DNA from: Pseudomonas flexibilis
GTDB taxonomy: Bacteria > Pseudomonadota > Gammaproteobacteria > Pseudomonadales > Pseudomonadaceae
Reading direction: 5' to 3'
NCBI RefSeq assembly: GCF_000802425.1
Contig: NZ_JRUD01000003.1
Location: 124,001 to 188,000 of the forward strand
Length of the DNA stretch: 64,000 bases
Shown here: one piece after another, positions 1 to 8,509 of the stretch
How the letters are laid out: each line of letters opens with the position of its first letter
Numbering within the stretch: the stretch's first letter is position 1
Translations under genes and position numbers: made by a program
Notes under the pieces: model-generated
Told to the model about the DNA's origin: nothing
The model's input: only the letters and a program-made list of their open reading frames with translations
The model's database searches: none

Positions 1-331
1 GGAGGCCATGGCCGACGCCGAGCTGTTCGAGCAGCTGTTCCCGGAAAGTCACCCGCGGCGCATCCTGCTCACCCACATGCGCCCGGAAGTGGCGCGCGGG
101 GTACTCTGGCCGCTGTTCCCGGACACCCGCCTGAGCGGCGTGCTGGGCTACCGCAACCGCGGCGGCACCTTCGACGAGCCCGGCATGCTGTTCGCCAACC
201 GCAGCACCTGGGCCAACGTGCTGGCCTCCTGCGCCCGGGTGCTGAACATGCCGCGTACCGCACTGCTGACCAGCGAGGAAGCGGCGACCCTGGCCGGCAA
301 GGGCGATCCGCAGGTGCTGCGCCCGAACTGA
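1..331 (+). CDS. 3' end of a probable phosphoketolase-like TPP enzyme (partial)
   Basis: The reading frame is open from the left edge, so this is the C-terminal part (about 110 residues) of a longer protein whose start lies outside the window. The ATG at 8 is probably internal. Motifs such as GYRNRGGTFD, PGMLFANRSTW and VLASCARVLN recall the C-terminal part of a phosphoketolase-like protein that I remember being annotated in Pseudomonas as xylulose 5-phosphate 3-epimerase. That identity is from memory and only moderately sure. The gene ends about 50 bp before the convergent end of the next gene. Confidence 0.5.
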   Translation, partial: EAMADAELFEQLFPESHPRRILLTHMRPEVARGVLWPLFPDTRLSGVLGYRNRGGTFDEPGMLFANRSTWANVLASCARVLNMPRTALLTSEEAATLAGKGDPQVLRPN

Positions 332-379
332 TGCACGACCTGCAGGAGCGGTCAGCCGCGATGCCTTTTGGCCGCGCGG

Positions 380-790
380 CTAACGCCCCTCCTGCCGATC
401 GGCGCAATCCTCGGCCATGAAGCTTTCGCTGGCCACCGGCCAGTTGCTGCCGTCCTCGCTGAACTGGTAGCGCAGCACGGCGCCGTGGGACAGCAGCAGG
501 CGGAAGTTGGCATTGGTGCAGACACTGGTCGCCAGCTGGCGCCGCACCGCGGCCGGATTGCGGCGCATCTGTTCGGCATGCGCCGGACGCACACTCAGGT
601 GGTTGATCAGCGTGCGCCCGTCCACGGTGAAGCCCTGGTCGGTGATGTCCGGACTGATCACCCGCGGTGTGCCCTGGTTGCTGTCGCGGGCAATGCGCTG
701 CAAATCGCGGATCAGGCGCTCCTCCGCAGGCGTGGCGGCCTGGGCAGGCAACCACGCGGCCAGCAGCAGAACCATCAGCAGGACAGGCAT
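380..790 (-). CDS. Small secreted protein, PA3611-like
   Basis: A 136-residue protein beginning with a clear Sec signal peptide (MPVLLMVLLLAAWLPAQA, cleavage after AQA). The mature part is soluble, with two cysteines (SVCTN and AEDCAD) and an ITDQGFTVDGRTLINHLSV core. It resembles the exported Pseudomonas protein PA3611, which has a structure but no defined enzymatic function. The start at 790 was chosen because the signal peptide begins there; longer upstream frames lack signal-peptide character. Likely periplasmic or extracellular. Confidence 0.7.
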   Translation of the reverse strand: MPVLLMVLLLAAWLPAQAATPAEERLIRDLQRIARDSNQGTPRVISPDITDQGFTVDGRTLINHLSVRPAHAEQMRRNPAAVRRQLATSVCTNANFRLLLSHGAVLRYQFSEDGSNWPVASESFMAEDCADRQEGR

Positions 791-901
791 CGCACAGCTC
801 CTCGACCGGACCCGCTCATTCGACCCGGGCGGACAACGGGCGTTCGGCACCATCTGGTAGACTGCGCGCCCTTCGAACCCAGCGATAGCCGATCCCCACC
901 C

Positions 902-1606
902 ATGCATGCCGTAGCCCGACTGCGTGCCGAGCGCCTGGCGCGCAGCCTGAAACCCTTCGTCGCGCGCGGCTCGCGCATCGAGCGCTGCCCGCGCTGCCGG
1001 GTCGCCCCCGCATACTGCCTTTGTCCCTGGACGCCGCACGTCGCGACCCAGGCCGGCATGTGTCTGGTGATGCACGACATCGAGGCGCTCAAGCCGACCA
1101 ACACCGGCTGGCTGATCGCCGACGTGGTGCCGGACACCTTTGCCTACGGCTGGTCGCGGGTGGACGTGGATGCACGCCTGGAAGCGTTGCTGGCCGATCC
1201 CCAGTGGCAACCCTACGTGGTGTTCCCCGGTGAATATGCCGAGCCGGGCAGGGTGGTCGAGGCGGTGGAGCTGCAGCCCGGCAAGCGACCGCTGTTCATC
1301 CTGCTGGATGCCACCTGGACCGAGGCGCGCAAGATGTTCCGCAAGAGCCCGTATCTGGACCACCTGCCGGTGCTCAGCCTGCAGCCGGAGCAGCTGTCAC
1401 GCTACCGGCTGCGCCGTTCGACGCGCGCGGAGCACCTGTGCACCGCCGAGGTGGCGGCGCTGTGCCTGGAACTGTCCGGGGATTCGGCGGCCGCCGAGGC
1501 GTTGGGCGACCACTTCGAGCTGTTCACCGAGCATTACCTGGCGGCCAAGCATCACCGGGGGGTGAACCCCGATGATGCGTTGCATCGCCGCCTGCGCGAA
1601 CGCTAG
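902..1606 (+). CDS. DTW-domain tRNA-uridine aminocarboxypropyltransferase
   Basis: A 234-residue protein with the DTW signature D-A-T-W-T-E-A-R-K-M in its C-terminal half and an N-terminal cysteine cluster (CPRCRVAPAYCLCPW) typical of the family. DTW proteins such as TapT transfer a 3-amino-3-carboxypropyl group from SAM to a tRNA uridine to make acp3U. The start at 902 gives the usual family length and begins shortly before the Cys cluster. The 3' end overlaps the convergent EamA gene by 4 bp. Family assignment is firm; the exact modified position cannot be read from sequence. Confidence 0.85.
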   Translation: MHAVARLRAERLARSLKPFVARGSRIERCPRCRVAPAYCLCPWTPHVATQAGMCLVMHDIEALKPTNTGWLIADVVPDTFAYGWSRVDVDARLEALLADPQWQPYVVFPGEYAEPGRVVEAVELQPGKRPLFILLDATWTEARKMFRKSPYLDHLPVLSLQPEQLSRYRLRRSTRAEHLCTAEVAALCLELSGDSAAAEALGDHFELFTEHYLAAKHHRGVNPDDALHRRLRER

Positions 1607-2523
1607 CGGGCGTCGGCCGTACCGGCGATGGCTTGCTGCGGCTTGTGGTGCGGCCAGAGCTGTGCCAGCAGCATGCCGGCCAGCATGATGGCGGCACCCA
1701 GGTAGCTCTTGAGGGTCAGGCTTTCATCCAGGAACAGCCAGCCGGCAATGGCGGCGAACACCGCCTCCAGTGACAGGATGATGGCCGCGTGGGAGGGAAT
1801 CGCGTCCTTCTGCGCCACCACCTGCAGGGTGTAGCCGACGGCGACCGCGAAGCAGCCGCCATACAGTACGGCCGGCGCGGCGGCGACGATGGATGCCCAG
1901 ACGATCGGCTCCAGCGCCAGGGCCAGCAGCAGGCTGACCACGGCACAGACCAGGAACTGCAGGATGGACAGGCGCAGCGGGTCGTAGCGGCTGGCGAAGA
2001 AGCCCACCAGCAGCACGTGCACGCCCCAGACGAAGGCGCCGGCCAGTTGCAGCCAGTCGCCGGAGGCCACTTGGAAGTCCTCGCCTACGCTGAGCAGGAA
2101 CATGCCGAACACGGCCAGCAGCGCGCCCAGCCAGATGCCCAATCCGGCGCGCTGGCCAATGAACAGGCCGAGTAGCGGGACCACGATCACGTACAGCCCG
2201 GTGATGAAGCCGGAGTTGGTCACCGAGGTGAACAGCAGGCCGACCTGCTGCAGGTTGATGCCCACAGTCAGGGCCAGGCCCATCAGCACACCGCCCAGCA
2301 ACAGTGGCCGGTGTGCGAAACCCGGCCCCCGGACCTGGCCGAGCGATCGCCGTTGCAGAAGCAGCAGGGGCATCAGCACCAGCGCCCCCAGCAGGAAGCG
2401 CAGGCCGGTAAAAAGGAAGGGTCCGATGTTGTCCATGCCCACGCGCTGTGCGACGAAGGCGGTTCCCCAGATCATGGCAGTGATCAGCATCAACAAATCG
2501 GCGCGCAGGGCTTTGGATTGCAT
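1603..2523 (-). CDS. EamA/DMT-family inner-membrane transporter
   Basis: A 306-residue membrane protein with about ten hydrophobic segments in two repeated halves, the layout of the drug/metabolite transporter superfamily. It opens with LRADLLMLITAMIWGTAFVAQ, the typical first EamA helix, and the second half includes SHAAIILSLEAVFAAIAGW. The start at 2523 (MQSKALRADL) was preferred to an in-frame ATG at 2598, which would add a charged non-membrane extension. Substrate unknown; many relatives export metabolites or amino acids. Confidence 0.85.
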   Translation of the reverse strand: MQSKALRADLLMLITAMIWGTAFVAQRVGMDNIGPFLFTGLRFLLGALVLMPLLLLQRRSLGQVRGPGFAHRPLLLGGVLMGLALTVGINLQQVGLLFTSVTNSGFITGLYVIVVPLLGLFIGQRAGLGIWLGALLAVFGMFLLSVGEDFQVASGDWLQLAGAFVWGVHVLLVGFFASRYDPLRLSILQFLVCAVVSLLLALALEPIVWASIVAAAPAVLYGGCFAVAVGYTLQVVAQKDAIPSHAAIILSLEAVFAAIAGWLFLDESLTLKSYLGAAIMLAGMLLAQLWPHHKPQQAIAGTADAR

Positions 2524-2641
2524 ACGGACATCTCGAAAAAAAAGGCGCAAACTTTGCCGCAAAGTGTGACGCTTGACCACTCCCCCCGGGGGCGGCATGC
2601 TTCCCGCCTGCCCGAACCAGCATAAAAAATAGGGACTTGCA

Positions 2642-3292
2642 GTGGCTGCCTACGACATTCTCATTGCTGATGATCACCCGCTGTTCAGGAGCGCACTGCA
2701 CCAGGCTCTTTCGCTCGGACTGGGTAGCGAGGCCCGGCTGGTGGAGGCGGCCAGCATTGCCGAGCTGGAAGCCCAGCTCTCGGCCAAGTCCGACTGGGAT
2801 CTGGTGCTGCTCGATCTGAACATGCCCGGCGCCTATGGCTTCTCCGGTCTGGTGCTGCTCCGCGGCCAATACCCTCAGGTGCCTGTGGTGATGATTTCCG
2901 CGCAGGAGGAGGCCGCCGTGGTTGCCCGCTCGCGCGAGTTCGGCGCCAGCGGCTTCATCCCCAAGTCCAGCTCCCTGGAAACCATCCAGGAAGCCGTGCG
3001 TGCGGTCCTTGATGGCGATGTGTGGTGGCCGAACCTCGGCGAGGAGCCGGTGGCCGTCTCCGCCGAGGAGCGCGAGGCCAGCGCCGGCCTGGCGAGCCTG
3101 ACGCCCCAGCAGTTCCGGGTGCTGACCATGGTCTGCGAAGGCCTGCTGAACAAGCAGATCGCCTACCAGCTCAACGTTTCCGAGGCCACGGTGAAGGCCC
3201 ACGTCACCGCCATCTTCCGCAAGCTCGGCGTGCGTACCCGCACCCAGGCGGCGCTGTTGCTGCAGCAGCTGGAAACCCTGCCGGGACAGTAG
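2642..3292 (+). CDS. erdR: LuxR-type response regulator ErdR
   Basis: A 216-residue two-domain regulator. The receiver domain (about 1-125) has the acidic pair DD in IADDHPL, the phospho-acceptor Asp in LVLLDLNMPG and the Lys in FIPKSSS. The C-terminal LuxR/FixJ helix-turn-helix (about 150-210) contains LTPQQFRVLTMVCEGLLNKQIAYQL and SEATVKAHVTAIFRKLGV. It matches Pseudomonas ErdR/CrbR, a regulator of ethanol and acetate metabolism (acetyl-CoA synthetase) in P. aeruginosa. The GTG start gives the conserved N-terminus MAAYDILIADDHP. No cognate kinase gene is adjacent. Confidence 0.8.
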   Translation: MAAYDILIADDHPLFRSALHQALSLGLGSEARLVEAASIAELEAQLSAKSDWDLVLLDLNMPGAYGFSGLVLLRGQYPQVPVVMISAQEEAAVVARSREFGASGFIPKSSSLETIQEAVRAVLDGDVWWPNLGEEPVAVSAEEREASAGLASLTPQQFRVLTMVCEGLLNKQIAYQLNVSEATVKAHVTAIFRKLGVRTRTQAALLLQQLETLPGQ

Positions 3293-3309
3293 TCCGGCGA
3301 CTCCTCGCC

Positions 3310-4236
3310 TCAGGCGACCGGCGGCAGCTGAATCAGGTCGCTGCGGGCCACGCCTTCGGTCAGCTCTCGGCACTGCTCGATGAATTCGCGCATCGCCGCG
3401 CTCTGGTGCTTCTGGCGATGCCAGACGAAGCAGAACTGCCGGCGCAGGTCCAGCTCCGGCACCTCCACCGCCACCAGGCTTCCGCGCCGGAAGGCATCGC
3501 GCAGGGCCAGGCGCGAGATGCAGCCGATGCCCAGCCCGGATTCCACCGCGCGCTTGATCGCCTCGGTATGTTCCAGCTCCAGGCGCACGTTCAGATTGCC
3601 GTGCTGCTGGCGCAGCGCCCGGTCGAAGCTGGTGCGCGTCCCCGAGCCCTTTTCGCGCAGGATCCACGCCTCGCCGCGCAGGTCTTCCAGCGTGGCCTGG
3701 CCGCGGCGCGCCAGCGGGTGGCTGGGGGCGCAGAACACCACCAGCTCGTCCTCTACCCAGGGAGTGACTTCCAGGTCCGGGTGTTGGCAGTCGCCCTCGA
3801 TCAGGCCGAGATCCAGCTCGAAATGGGCGACCATCTGCACGATCTGCACGGTGTTGTGCACGTGCAGGGCCGCGCGGCATTCCGGATGGCGCTGCAGGAA
3901 GCGCCCGAGCAGCAGGGTGGCCAGGTAGTTGCCGACCGTCAGGGTGGCGCCCACCTCCAGCGAGCCGAAACCGGTGTTGCCGTTGAGCAGGCTCTCGATT
4001 TCCTGCGCGCGCGAGAGCAGCGCCACCGCCTGGGGCAGCAGGGTGTGGCCCAGGGCATTGAGTTTCAGGCGTTTGCCCAGGCGGTCGAACAGCTGACAGT
4101 CGAACTGGCGTTCCAGCTCGGTCAGCGAGGTGCTGGCCGCCGACTGGGACAGGGCCAGCGATTCGGCTGCACGGGACACGCTCTCGTGCTGGGCAACCGC
4201 CACGAAGACTTCCATTTGCCGCAATGTGAAGCGCAT
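3310..4236 (-). CDS. finR: LysR-type regulator FinR
   Basis: A 308-residue LysR-family regulator. The N-terminal winged helix (about 1-60) contains MEVFVAVAQHESVSRAAESL and LSQSAASTSLTELERQ; an effector domain follows. It is divergently placed from fpr, the arrangement known for Pseudomonas FinR, which activates ferredoxin-NADP reductase under superoxide and iron stress. The start at 4236 gives MRFTLRQMEVF; an upstream extension to 4359 would run through the divergent promoter and into fpr and was rejected. Confidence 0.9.
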   Translation of the reverse strand: MRFTLRQMEVFVAVAQHESVSRAAESLALSQSAASTSLTELERQFDCQLFDRLGKRLKLNALGHTLLPQAVALLSRAQEIESLLNGNTGFGSLEVGATLTVGNYLATLLLGRFLQRHPECRAALHVHNTVQIVQMVAHFELDLGLIEGDCQHPDLEVTPWVEDELVVFCAPSHPLARRGQATLEDLRGEAWILREKGSGTRTSFDRALRQQHGNLNVRLELEHTEAIKRAVESGLGIGCISRLALRDAFRRGSLVAVEVPELDLRRQFCFVWHRQKHQSAAMREFIEQCRELTEGVARSDLIQLPPVA

Positions 4237-4242
4237 ATCTAT

Positions 4243-4260
4243 ATAACCAATAAGGGTTAT
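4243..4260. promoter_or_regulatory. Dyad in the finR-fpr intergenic region, candidate FinR site
   Basis: The sequence ATAACC-N6-GGTTAT is a perfect inverted repeat lying 7 bp upstream of the finR start and just upstream of the fpr promoter -35 element. LysR regulators bind T-N11-A dyads in exactly this position and usually also repress their own gene. A second short dyad (TTATC-TC-GATAA) overlaps its right edge. Binding by FinR is inferred from position. Confidence 0.6.
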
Positions 4261-4273
4261 CTCGATAATCAAT

Positions 4274-4302
4274 TTAACAGATATTTGCGGCGTCGCTAGA
4301 AT
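4274..4302 (+). promoter_or_regulatory. Sigma-70-type promoter for fpr
   Basis: TTAACA (4274-4279) and TAGAAT (4297-4302), each five of six to consensus, are separated by 17 bp and lie about 50 bp upstream of the fpr start. The candidate FinR dyad is immediately upstream, the geometry of an activator-assisted promoter. Confidence 0.65.
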
Positions 4303-4351
4303 CCCGCGCATTCCTGCCCGCCTGGCTGTCGGCATCACTTCGAGGAAGACC

Positions 4352-5128
4352 ATGAGCAATCTGAACGTCGAGCGTGTGCTCAGTGTTCATCACTGGAACG
4401 AAACCCTGTTCAGCTTCAAGACCACCCGTGACCCCGGGTTGCGCTTCGAGAACGGCCAGTTCGTGATGATCGGCCTCGAAGTGGAGGGCCGCCCGCTGAT
4501 GCGCGCCTACTCCATCGCCAGCCCCAACTACGAGGAGCAGCTGGAGTTCTTCAGCATCAAGGTGGAAAACGGCCCGCTGACCTCGCGCCTCCAGCATCTG
4601 AAGGAAGGCGACAGCATCATGATCAGCAAGAAGCCGACCGGCACCCTGGTCCTCGATGACCTGCGCCCCGGCAAGCACTTGTATCTGCTGAGCACCGGCA
4701 CCGGCCTGGCGCCGTTCATGAGCGTGATCCAGGACCCGCAGACCTACGAGCGTTTCGAGAAGGTCATTCTGGTGCACGGCGTGCGCTACGTGAGCGAAGT
4801 GGCCTACGAAGACTTCATCACCCAGCAACTGCCGGAGAACGAGTACTTCGGCGATGCCGTGCGCGAGAAGCTGATCTACTACCCCACCGTGACCCGCGAG
4901 CCGTTCCGCAACCAGGGCCGCCTGACCGACCTGATGCGCAGCGGCAAGCTGTTCGCCGACATCGGCCTGCCGCCCATCAATCCGCAGGATGACCGCGCGA
5001 TGATCTGTGGCAGCCCGAGCATGCTCGAGGAAACCAGCCAGGTACTGGACAGCTTCGGCCTGCAGGTTTCCCCGCGCATGGGCGAGCCCGGCGACTACCT
5101 GATCGAGCGTGCCTTCGTCGAGAAGTGA
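4352..5128 (+). CDS. fpr: Ferredoxin-NADP+ reductase Fpr
   Basis: A 258-residue FAD- and NADP-binding oxidoreductase. The FAD-binding motif RAYSIASPNY (about 51-60) and the NADP-binding STGTGLAPFMS are intact. The C-terminal tail ends in AFVEK, as in the bacterial subfamily I Fpr proteins. It passes electrons between NADPH and ferredoxin/flavodoxin in oxidative-stress defence and iron handling. It is divergent from finR, its likely activator. Full length compared with the family. Confidence 0.93.
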   Translation: MSNLNVERVLSVHHWNETLFSFKTTRDPGLRFENGQFVMIGLEVEGRPLMRAYSIASPNYEEQLEFFSIKVENGPLTSRLQHLKEGDSIMISKKPTGTLVLDDLRPGKHLYLLSTGTGLAPFMSVIQDPQTYERFEKVILVHGVRYVSEVAYEDFITQQLPENEYFGDAVREKLIYYPTVTREPFRNQGRLTDLMRSGKLFADIGLPPINPQDDRAMICGSPSMLEETSQVLDSFGLQVSPRMGEPGDYLIERAFVEK

Positions 5129-5166
5129 CGGACGCGGCGGCCCTCGCCGAGGGCCGCCACGCCTGC

Positions 5167-5469
5167 CTACAGCGGGGCGCGATCCAGCGCCGAGAGCTCC
5201 ACGTTCACCTCGAACAGCTTGGCGTTGATCTTCACGAAGCCTTCGGCGGCGAGCCGCTCGCGGTGTTTCTCCAGGTACATCTCCGCCGCATCCAGCGTCT
5301 CGAACAGGTAGATGCCGCCGGCCTCGCCCAGCTCGCGACTCTCCGTCCATATCTTCCACTTCAGGCCCGGCTCGACCGAGATGTTCTCCGCCATGTGGCG
5401 GAAGTCGGCGGTCATTTTCGCGCCCCAGGGGCCGGGGTAGGGAAAGTCGATCTGCAGCAGCACGGGCAT
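5167..5469 (-). CDS. YdhR-type putative monooxygenase (ABM fold)
   Basis: A 100-residue protein with the YdhR pattern MPVLLQIDFPYPGPWG at the N-terminus, SVEPGLKWKIWTE in the middle and YLFETLDAAEMYLEKH. Members are dimeric alpha-beta barrel proteins proposed to act as cofactor-free monooxygenases; the substrate is unknown. The start at 5469 is preceded by GGAGG at good spacing, which decides against the longer frame from 5502. Confidence 0.8.
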   Translation of the reverse strand: MPVLLQIDFPYPGPWGAKMTADFRHMAENISVEPGLKWKIWTESRELGEAGGIYLFETLDAAEMYLEKHRERLAAEGFVKINAKLFEVNVELSALDRAPL

Positions 5470-5511
5470 GGGGACATCCTCCGGAAACGGGTTGCCCCCC
5501 AAGCGTAGTCG

Positions 5512-6219
5512 CTACGCCGTGGGTACCACCTCGAGCACCCGGATCAGTCCTGGTTGCGGGTAATGCCAGCGCACCTGCACGTCCCACAGGCCCACGCCGT
5601 AAAGCCGTTCGGGCTGGGGCTGCTGGTAGGCGGGGCGGGGGTCCTGTGCCAGGCACTGCTCGATCAGCGCCGCCAGCGGTTCCGCCAGGCGCTGCCCGTG
5701 CCATTCGGCCTGCTGGCGCGCTTCGGGCGTCCAACGCACTTCGATGGTGGCGGGCGCGTCGGCGGCAATGGCGTTCACCGCTTCGGGCCGGCTGTCGGCG
5801 TAGGGTACGTAGGGTTTGATGTCCAGCACCGGCGTGCCGTCCAGCAGGTCGATGCCGGACAGCCACAACCGCCCTGGCTCCACCTTGTCCAGTCGCACTA
5901 CCGACTGACCGATGCCGTTGGGGCGGTGCGTGGCGCGCGTGGCGAACACGCCGAGGCTGCGGTTGCCGCCCAGGCGTGGCGGTCGCACCTTCAGGCGCGG
6001 CGTGTCTTCCAGCGCCTGATGGAACAGGAACAGCAGCCAGACATGGCTGACCTGTTCCAGGCCATCGACCGCTTCCGGCTGATCGAACGGCGGCAGCAGC
6101 TCCAGCACCCCGCGGGCAGCCGGCGCCAGGTGGGGCTGGCGCGGAATGGCGAATTTCTCCCGGAAGCAGGAACGCAGGATGCCGACGGGGCTGACCTGGT
6201 AGGACATGGGCGGACTCAT
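5512..6219 (-). CDS. trmO: tRNA (N6-threonylcarbamoyladenosine37-N6)-methyltransferase TrmO
   Basis: A 235-residue TsaA/YaeB-family enzyme that methylates t6A37 in tRNAs decoding ACY codons, using SAM. Family motifs are present: SPVGILRSCFREKFAIPRQP near the N-terminus, THRPNGIGQSVVRL in the middle and LDGTPVLDIKPYVPYAD. The start at 6219 overlaps the stop of the upstream small gene as ATGA, suggesting translational coupling; an internal ATG at 6207 (MSYQ) is the alternative. Confidence 0.9.
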   Translation of the reverse strand: MSPPMSYQVSPVGILRSCFREKFAIPRQPHLAPAARGVLELLPPFDQPEAVDGLEQVSHVWLLFLFHQALEDTPRLKVRPPRLGGNRSLGVFATRATHRPNGIGQSVVRLDKVEPGRLWLSGIDLLDGTPVLDIKPYVPYADSRPEAVNAIAADAPATIEVRWTPEARQQAEWHGQRLAEPLAALIEQCLAQDPRPAYQQPQPERLYGVGLWDVQVRWHYPQPGLIRVLEVVPTA

Positions 6220-6413
6220 CGCGTCGGATAGGGCGCCGCGCGACAGGCGGCGTTGCGGTAGGGTCCGGCGACCTTGCGCCAGGCTGCGCCCGGACTGGTC
6301 TGCGCACAGACCCGGTGCTCACTGGACGGGCTGGCCCAGACGTACCAGGGCGCCGGAGCAGCCTCGACGGGCGGGACCGCCAGGGCGAAGAGCAAGGACA
6401 GGGCGAACAGCAT
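6216..6413 (-). CDS. Small secreted hypothetical protein
   Basis: A 65-residue product with a signal peptide (MLFALSLLFALAVPPVEA) and a short mature part containing two cysteines (RVCAQ and NAACRAA) that could form one disulfide. Its stop overlaps the trmO start, so the two are probably co-transcribed. Function unknown. Confidence 0.6.
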   Translation of the reverse strand: MLFALSLLFALAVPPVEAAPAPWYVWASPSSEHRVCAQTSPGAAWRKVAGPYRNAACRAAPYPTR

Positions 6414-6572
6414 GACGGTATCCGGTGGGTGCGACCGGGCGATGATACCAGCCGGCTCGCCCGGACCGTTCGCCCCATGCCGGGAATTCCGCGCGCCGGC
6501 GAGGCTCTGAGCTGAACCCGCCAGGCCGATCCGACCTGCGGTCATCGTTCCGAATGCCGGGAGGAGGGCGTC

Positions 6573-6707
6573 ATGATCCTGAACCGTTTTCCGCCAGTGA
6601 CCCTGGGCGATCCGGAGGAACCTGGCAAGCCGCCGTTGCCCAACCAGCCGGGGGAGCCCGGCGAGCCGACCCTGCCCGACCGCGCGCCGCCCGACCCGGT
6701 GGCCTGA
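6573..6707 (+). CDS. 44-residue proline-rich hypothetical protein
   Basis: A short frame beginning MILNRFPPVTLGDPEEPGKP and ending DRAPPDPVA, with a strong Shine-Dalgarno (GAGGAGG at about 6561-6567) at the right distance from the ATG. Pro, Gly and Glu dominate, so it is probably disordered. Short Pro-rich proteins of this type occur in Pseudomonas, but I know no function. Support comes from the ribosome-binding site and the clean stop before the next gene. Confidence 0.45.
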   Translation: MILNRFPPVTLGDPEEPGKPPLPNQPGEPGEPTLPDRAPPDPVA

Positions 6708-6771
6708 CAGTCCGGCGGGAGCAACTAGTCTTGTCAGGCATCCTGTCGTGCATCCACCAAGGAGATCTGCC

Positions 6772-6999
6772 ATGACACGTTGGGTCATCACCTACAACAA
6801 GGACAACAACACCTCGACGTTGGAAATCGAAAGCCCGAACAAGCCCAGCATGGAACAGGCCGTGCGCCACACCCTGAAGATGGCCCGCCAGCGCTATGAA
6901 GAACAGGAGCCCAGTGAAGTGGATGAGGACCTGCGCGGGCCTGCCGTACTCCTGGCTGAACGCTTCGGCATCACCATAACCGGCATTACCCAGGCGTGA
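6772..6999 (+). CDS. Small hypothetical protein
   Basis: A 75-residue soluble protein (MTRWVITYNKDNNTSTLEIE at the start) with an amphipathic middle helix (MEQAVRHTLKMARQRYEEQ) and no signal peptide. AAGGAGA precedes the ATG at 6772 at ideal spacing. It lies 70 bp upstream of cioA, but nothing shows co-transcription. No family recognised. Confidence 0.6.
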   Translation: MTRWVITYNKDNNTSTLEIESPNKPSMEQAVRHTLKMARQRYEEQEPSEVDEDLRGPAVLLAERFGITITGITQA

Positions 7000-7069
7000 C
7001 CCGCCGACCGGCTCCTGCCCGTGCGGGAGTCGGCCGGATGCGGGTGCGGCCACTGACGAGGAGTCGTGC

Positions 7070-8506
7070 ATGTTCGGTCTGGATGCACTAGAGCTCGCGC
7101 GAATCCAGTTCGCGTTTACCGTGTCCTTCCACATCCTGTTCCCCGCCATCACCATCGGTCTGGCCAGCTACCTGACCGTCCTCGAGGCGCTGTGGCTGAA
7201 GACAGGACAGACCGTCTATCGCGACCTCTATCATTTCTGGCTGAAGATCTTCGCGGTGAATTTCGGCATGGGCGTGGTGTCCGGCTTGGTCATGGCTTAC
7301 CAGTTCGGCACCAACTGGAGCGTCTTTTCCGACTTCGCCGGCAGCATCACCGGACCGCTGCTGACCTACGAGGTGCTGACCGCCTTCTTCCTCGAAGCCG
7401 GCTTCCTGGGCGTGATGCTGTTCGGCTGGAACCGCGTGGGGCCGGGGCTGCATTTCTTCTCGACCGCCATGGTGGCGCTGGGCACGCTGGTGTCCACCTT
7501 CTGGATCCTGGCTTCCAACAGCTGGATGCACACGCCCCAGGGCCACGAGATCGTCGATGGTCGGGTGATTCCGGTGGACTGGCTGGCGGTGATCTTCAAC
7601 CCTTCGTTTCCCTACCGCCTGACCCACATGGTCATTGCCGCCTTCCTGGCCACCGCCTTCTTCGTCGGCGCCTCGGCCGCCTGGCACCTGTTGCGCGGCA
7701 ACAACACCCCGGAAACCCGCACCATGCTGTCCATGGCCATGTGGATGGCACTGATCGTCGCCCCGATCCAGGCGTTGGTAGGCGACTTTCACGGCCTCAA
7801 TACCCTGGAGCACCAGCCGGCCAAGATCGCCGCCATCGAGGGCAACTGGGAAAGTACGCCGGGCGAGCCCTCCGGCTTGGCGCTGATCGGCTGGCCGGAC
7901 ATGCAGCGCGAGGAAACCCGTTTCAAGGTCGAGGTGCCCTACCTGGGCAGCCTGATCCTGCGCCACAGCCTCAGCGAGCCGATTCCGGCGCTCAAGGACT
8001 ACCCGCCCGAAGACCGCGCCAATTCCACCCTGGTGTTCTGGACGTTCCGGCTGATGGTAGGCCTCGGCGTTCTGATGATCGTTGCCGGCGTGTGGAGCCT
8101 GGTCCTGCGCCGGCGCGGGCGGCTCTACGATTCGCGTCCCTTCCTGCGCTTCGTGCTCTGGATGGGCGCGTCCGGGCTAGTGGCCATCCTGGCCGGCTGG
8201 TTCACCACGGAGGTGGGGCGCCAGCCGTGGGTCGTGCAGGGACTGCTGCGCACGGCGGATGCCGTGTCGCCCCACGGCGTGGCGCAGATGAGCCTGTCGC
8301 TTGCCCTGTTCGTCGTCATTTATTTCGCGGTGTTCGGCGTGGGCTTGCTGTACGTGCTGCGCCTGGTGGCGCGCGGCCCGGTCAGCGACACGGGCCGCCC
8401 GGCCGAGGGCGGTGGCCCCGGCCGGCCCCGCACGCCGGCGCGCCCCTTGTCGGCCGCCGACCAGGCCTTGCCGGGCGGGCGCGATCAATTGGGCGAGGGG
8501 GGCTGA
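7070..8506 (+). CDS. cioA: Cyanide-insensitive quinol oxidase subunit I CioA (cytochrome bd family)
   Basis: A 478-residue polytopic membrane protein. It has His and Met residues in the conserved haem-ligand region (SFHILFPAITIG near the N-terminus and TNWSVFSDFAG), the GWFTTEVGRQPWVVQG motif, and a short quinol loop, the CIO/bd-I short-loop form. It oxidises quinol and reduces O2 without pumping protons and resists cyanide. It forms an operon with cioB (4 bp later) and a DUF2474 protein. The C-terminal tail is Pro/Gly/Arg-rich and variable. Confidence 0.92.
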   Translation: MFGLDALELARIQFAFTVSFHILFPAITIGLASYLTVLEALWLKTGQTVYRDLYHFWLKIFAVNFGMGVVSGLVMAYQFGTNWSVFSDFAGSITGPLLTYEVLTAFFLEAGFLGVMLFGWNRVGPGLHFFSTAMVALGTLVSTFWILASNSWMHTPQGHEIVDGRVIPVDWLAVIFNPSFPYRLTHMVIAAFLATAFFVGASAAWHLLRGNNTPETRTMLSMAMWMALIVAPIQALVGDFHGLNTLEHQPAKIAAIEGNWESTPGEPSGLALIGWPDMQREETRFKVEVPYLGSLILRHSLSEPIPALKDYPPEDRANSTLVFWTFRLMVGLGVLMIVAGVWSLVLRRRGRLYDSRPFLRFVLWMGASGLVAILAGWFTTEVGRQPWVVQGLLRTADAVSPHGVAQMSLSLALFVVIYFAVFGVGLLYVLRLVARGPVSDTGRPAEGGGPGRPRTPARPLSAADQALPGGRDQLGEGG

Positions 8507-8509
8507 ATC

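Noticed and set aside
368-901. N-terminal extension of the DTW protein back to 368
   Set aside because: It would overlap the whole antisense signal-peptide gene at 380-790 and adds sequence unlike the DTW family.
1724-3880. Very long antisense frame across the transporter, erdR and finR
   Set aside because: Overlaps three well-supported genes and reads as GC-rich shadow text.
4237-4359. N-terminal extension of FinR
   Set aside because: It runs through the divergent promoter and the fpr start. MRFTLRQMEVF at 4236 is the canonical LysR beginning.
5130-5160. Hairpin after fpr as a terminator
   Set aside because: A strong GC stem is present, but no T run follows on either strand, so it was not called.
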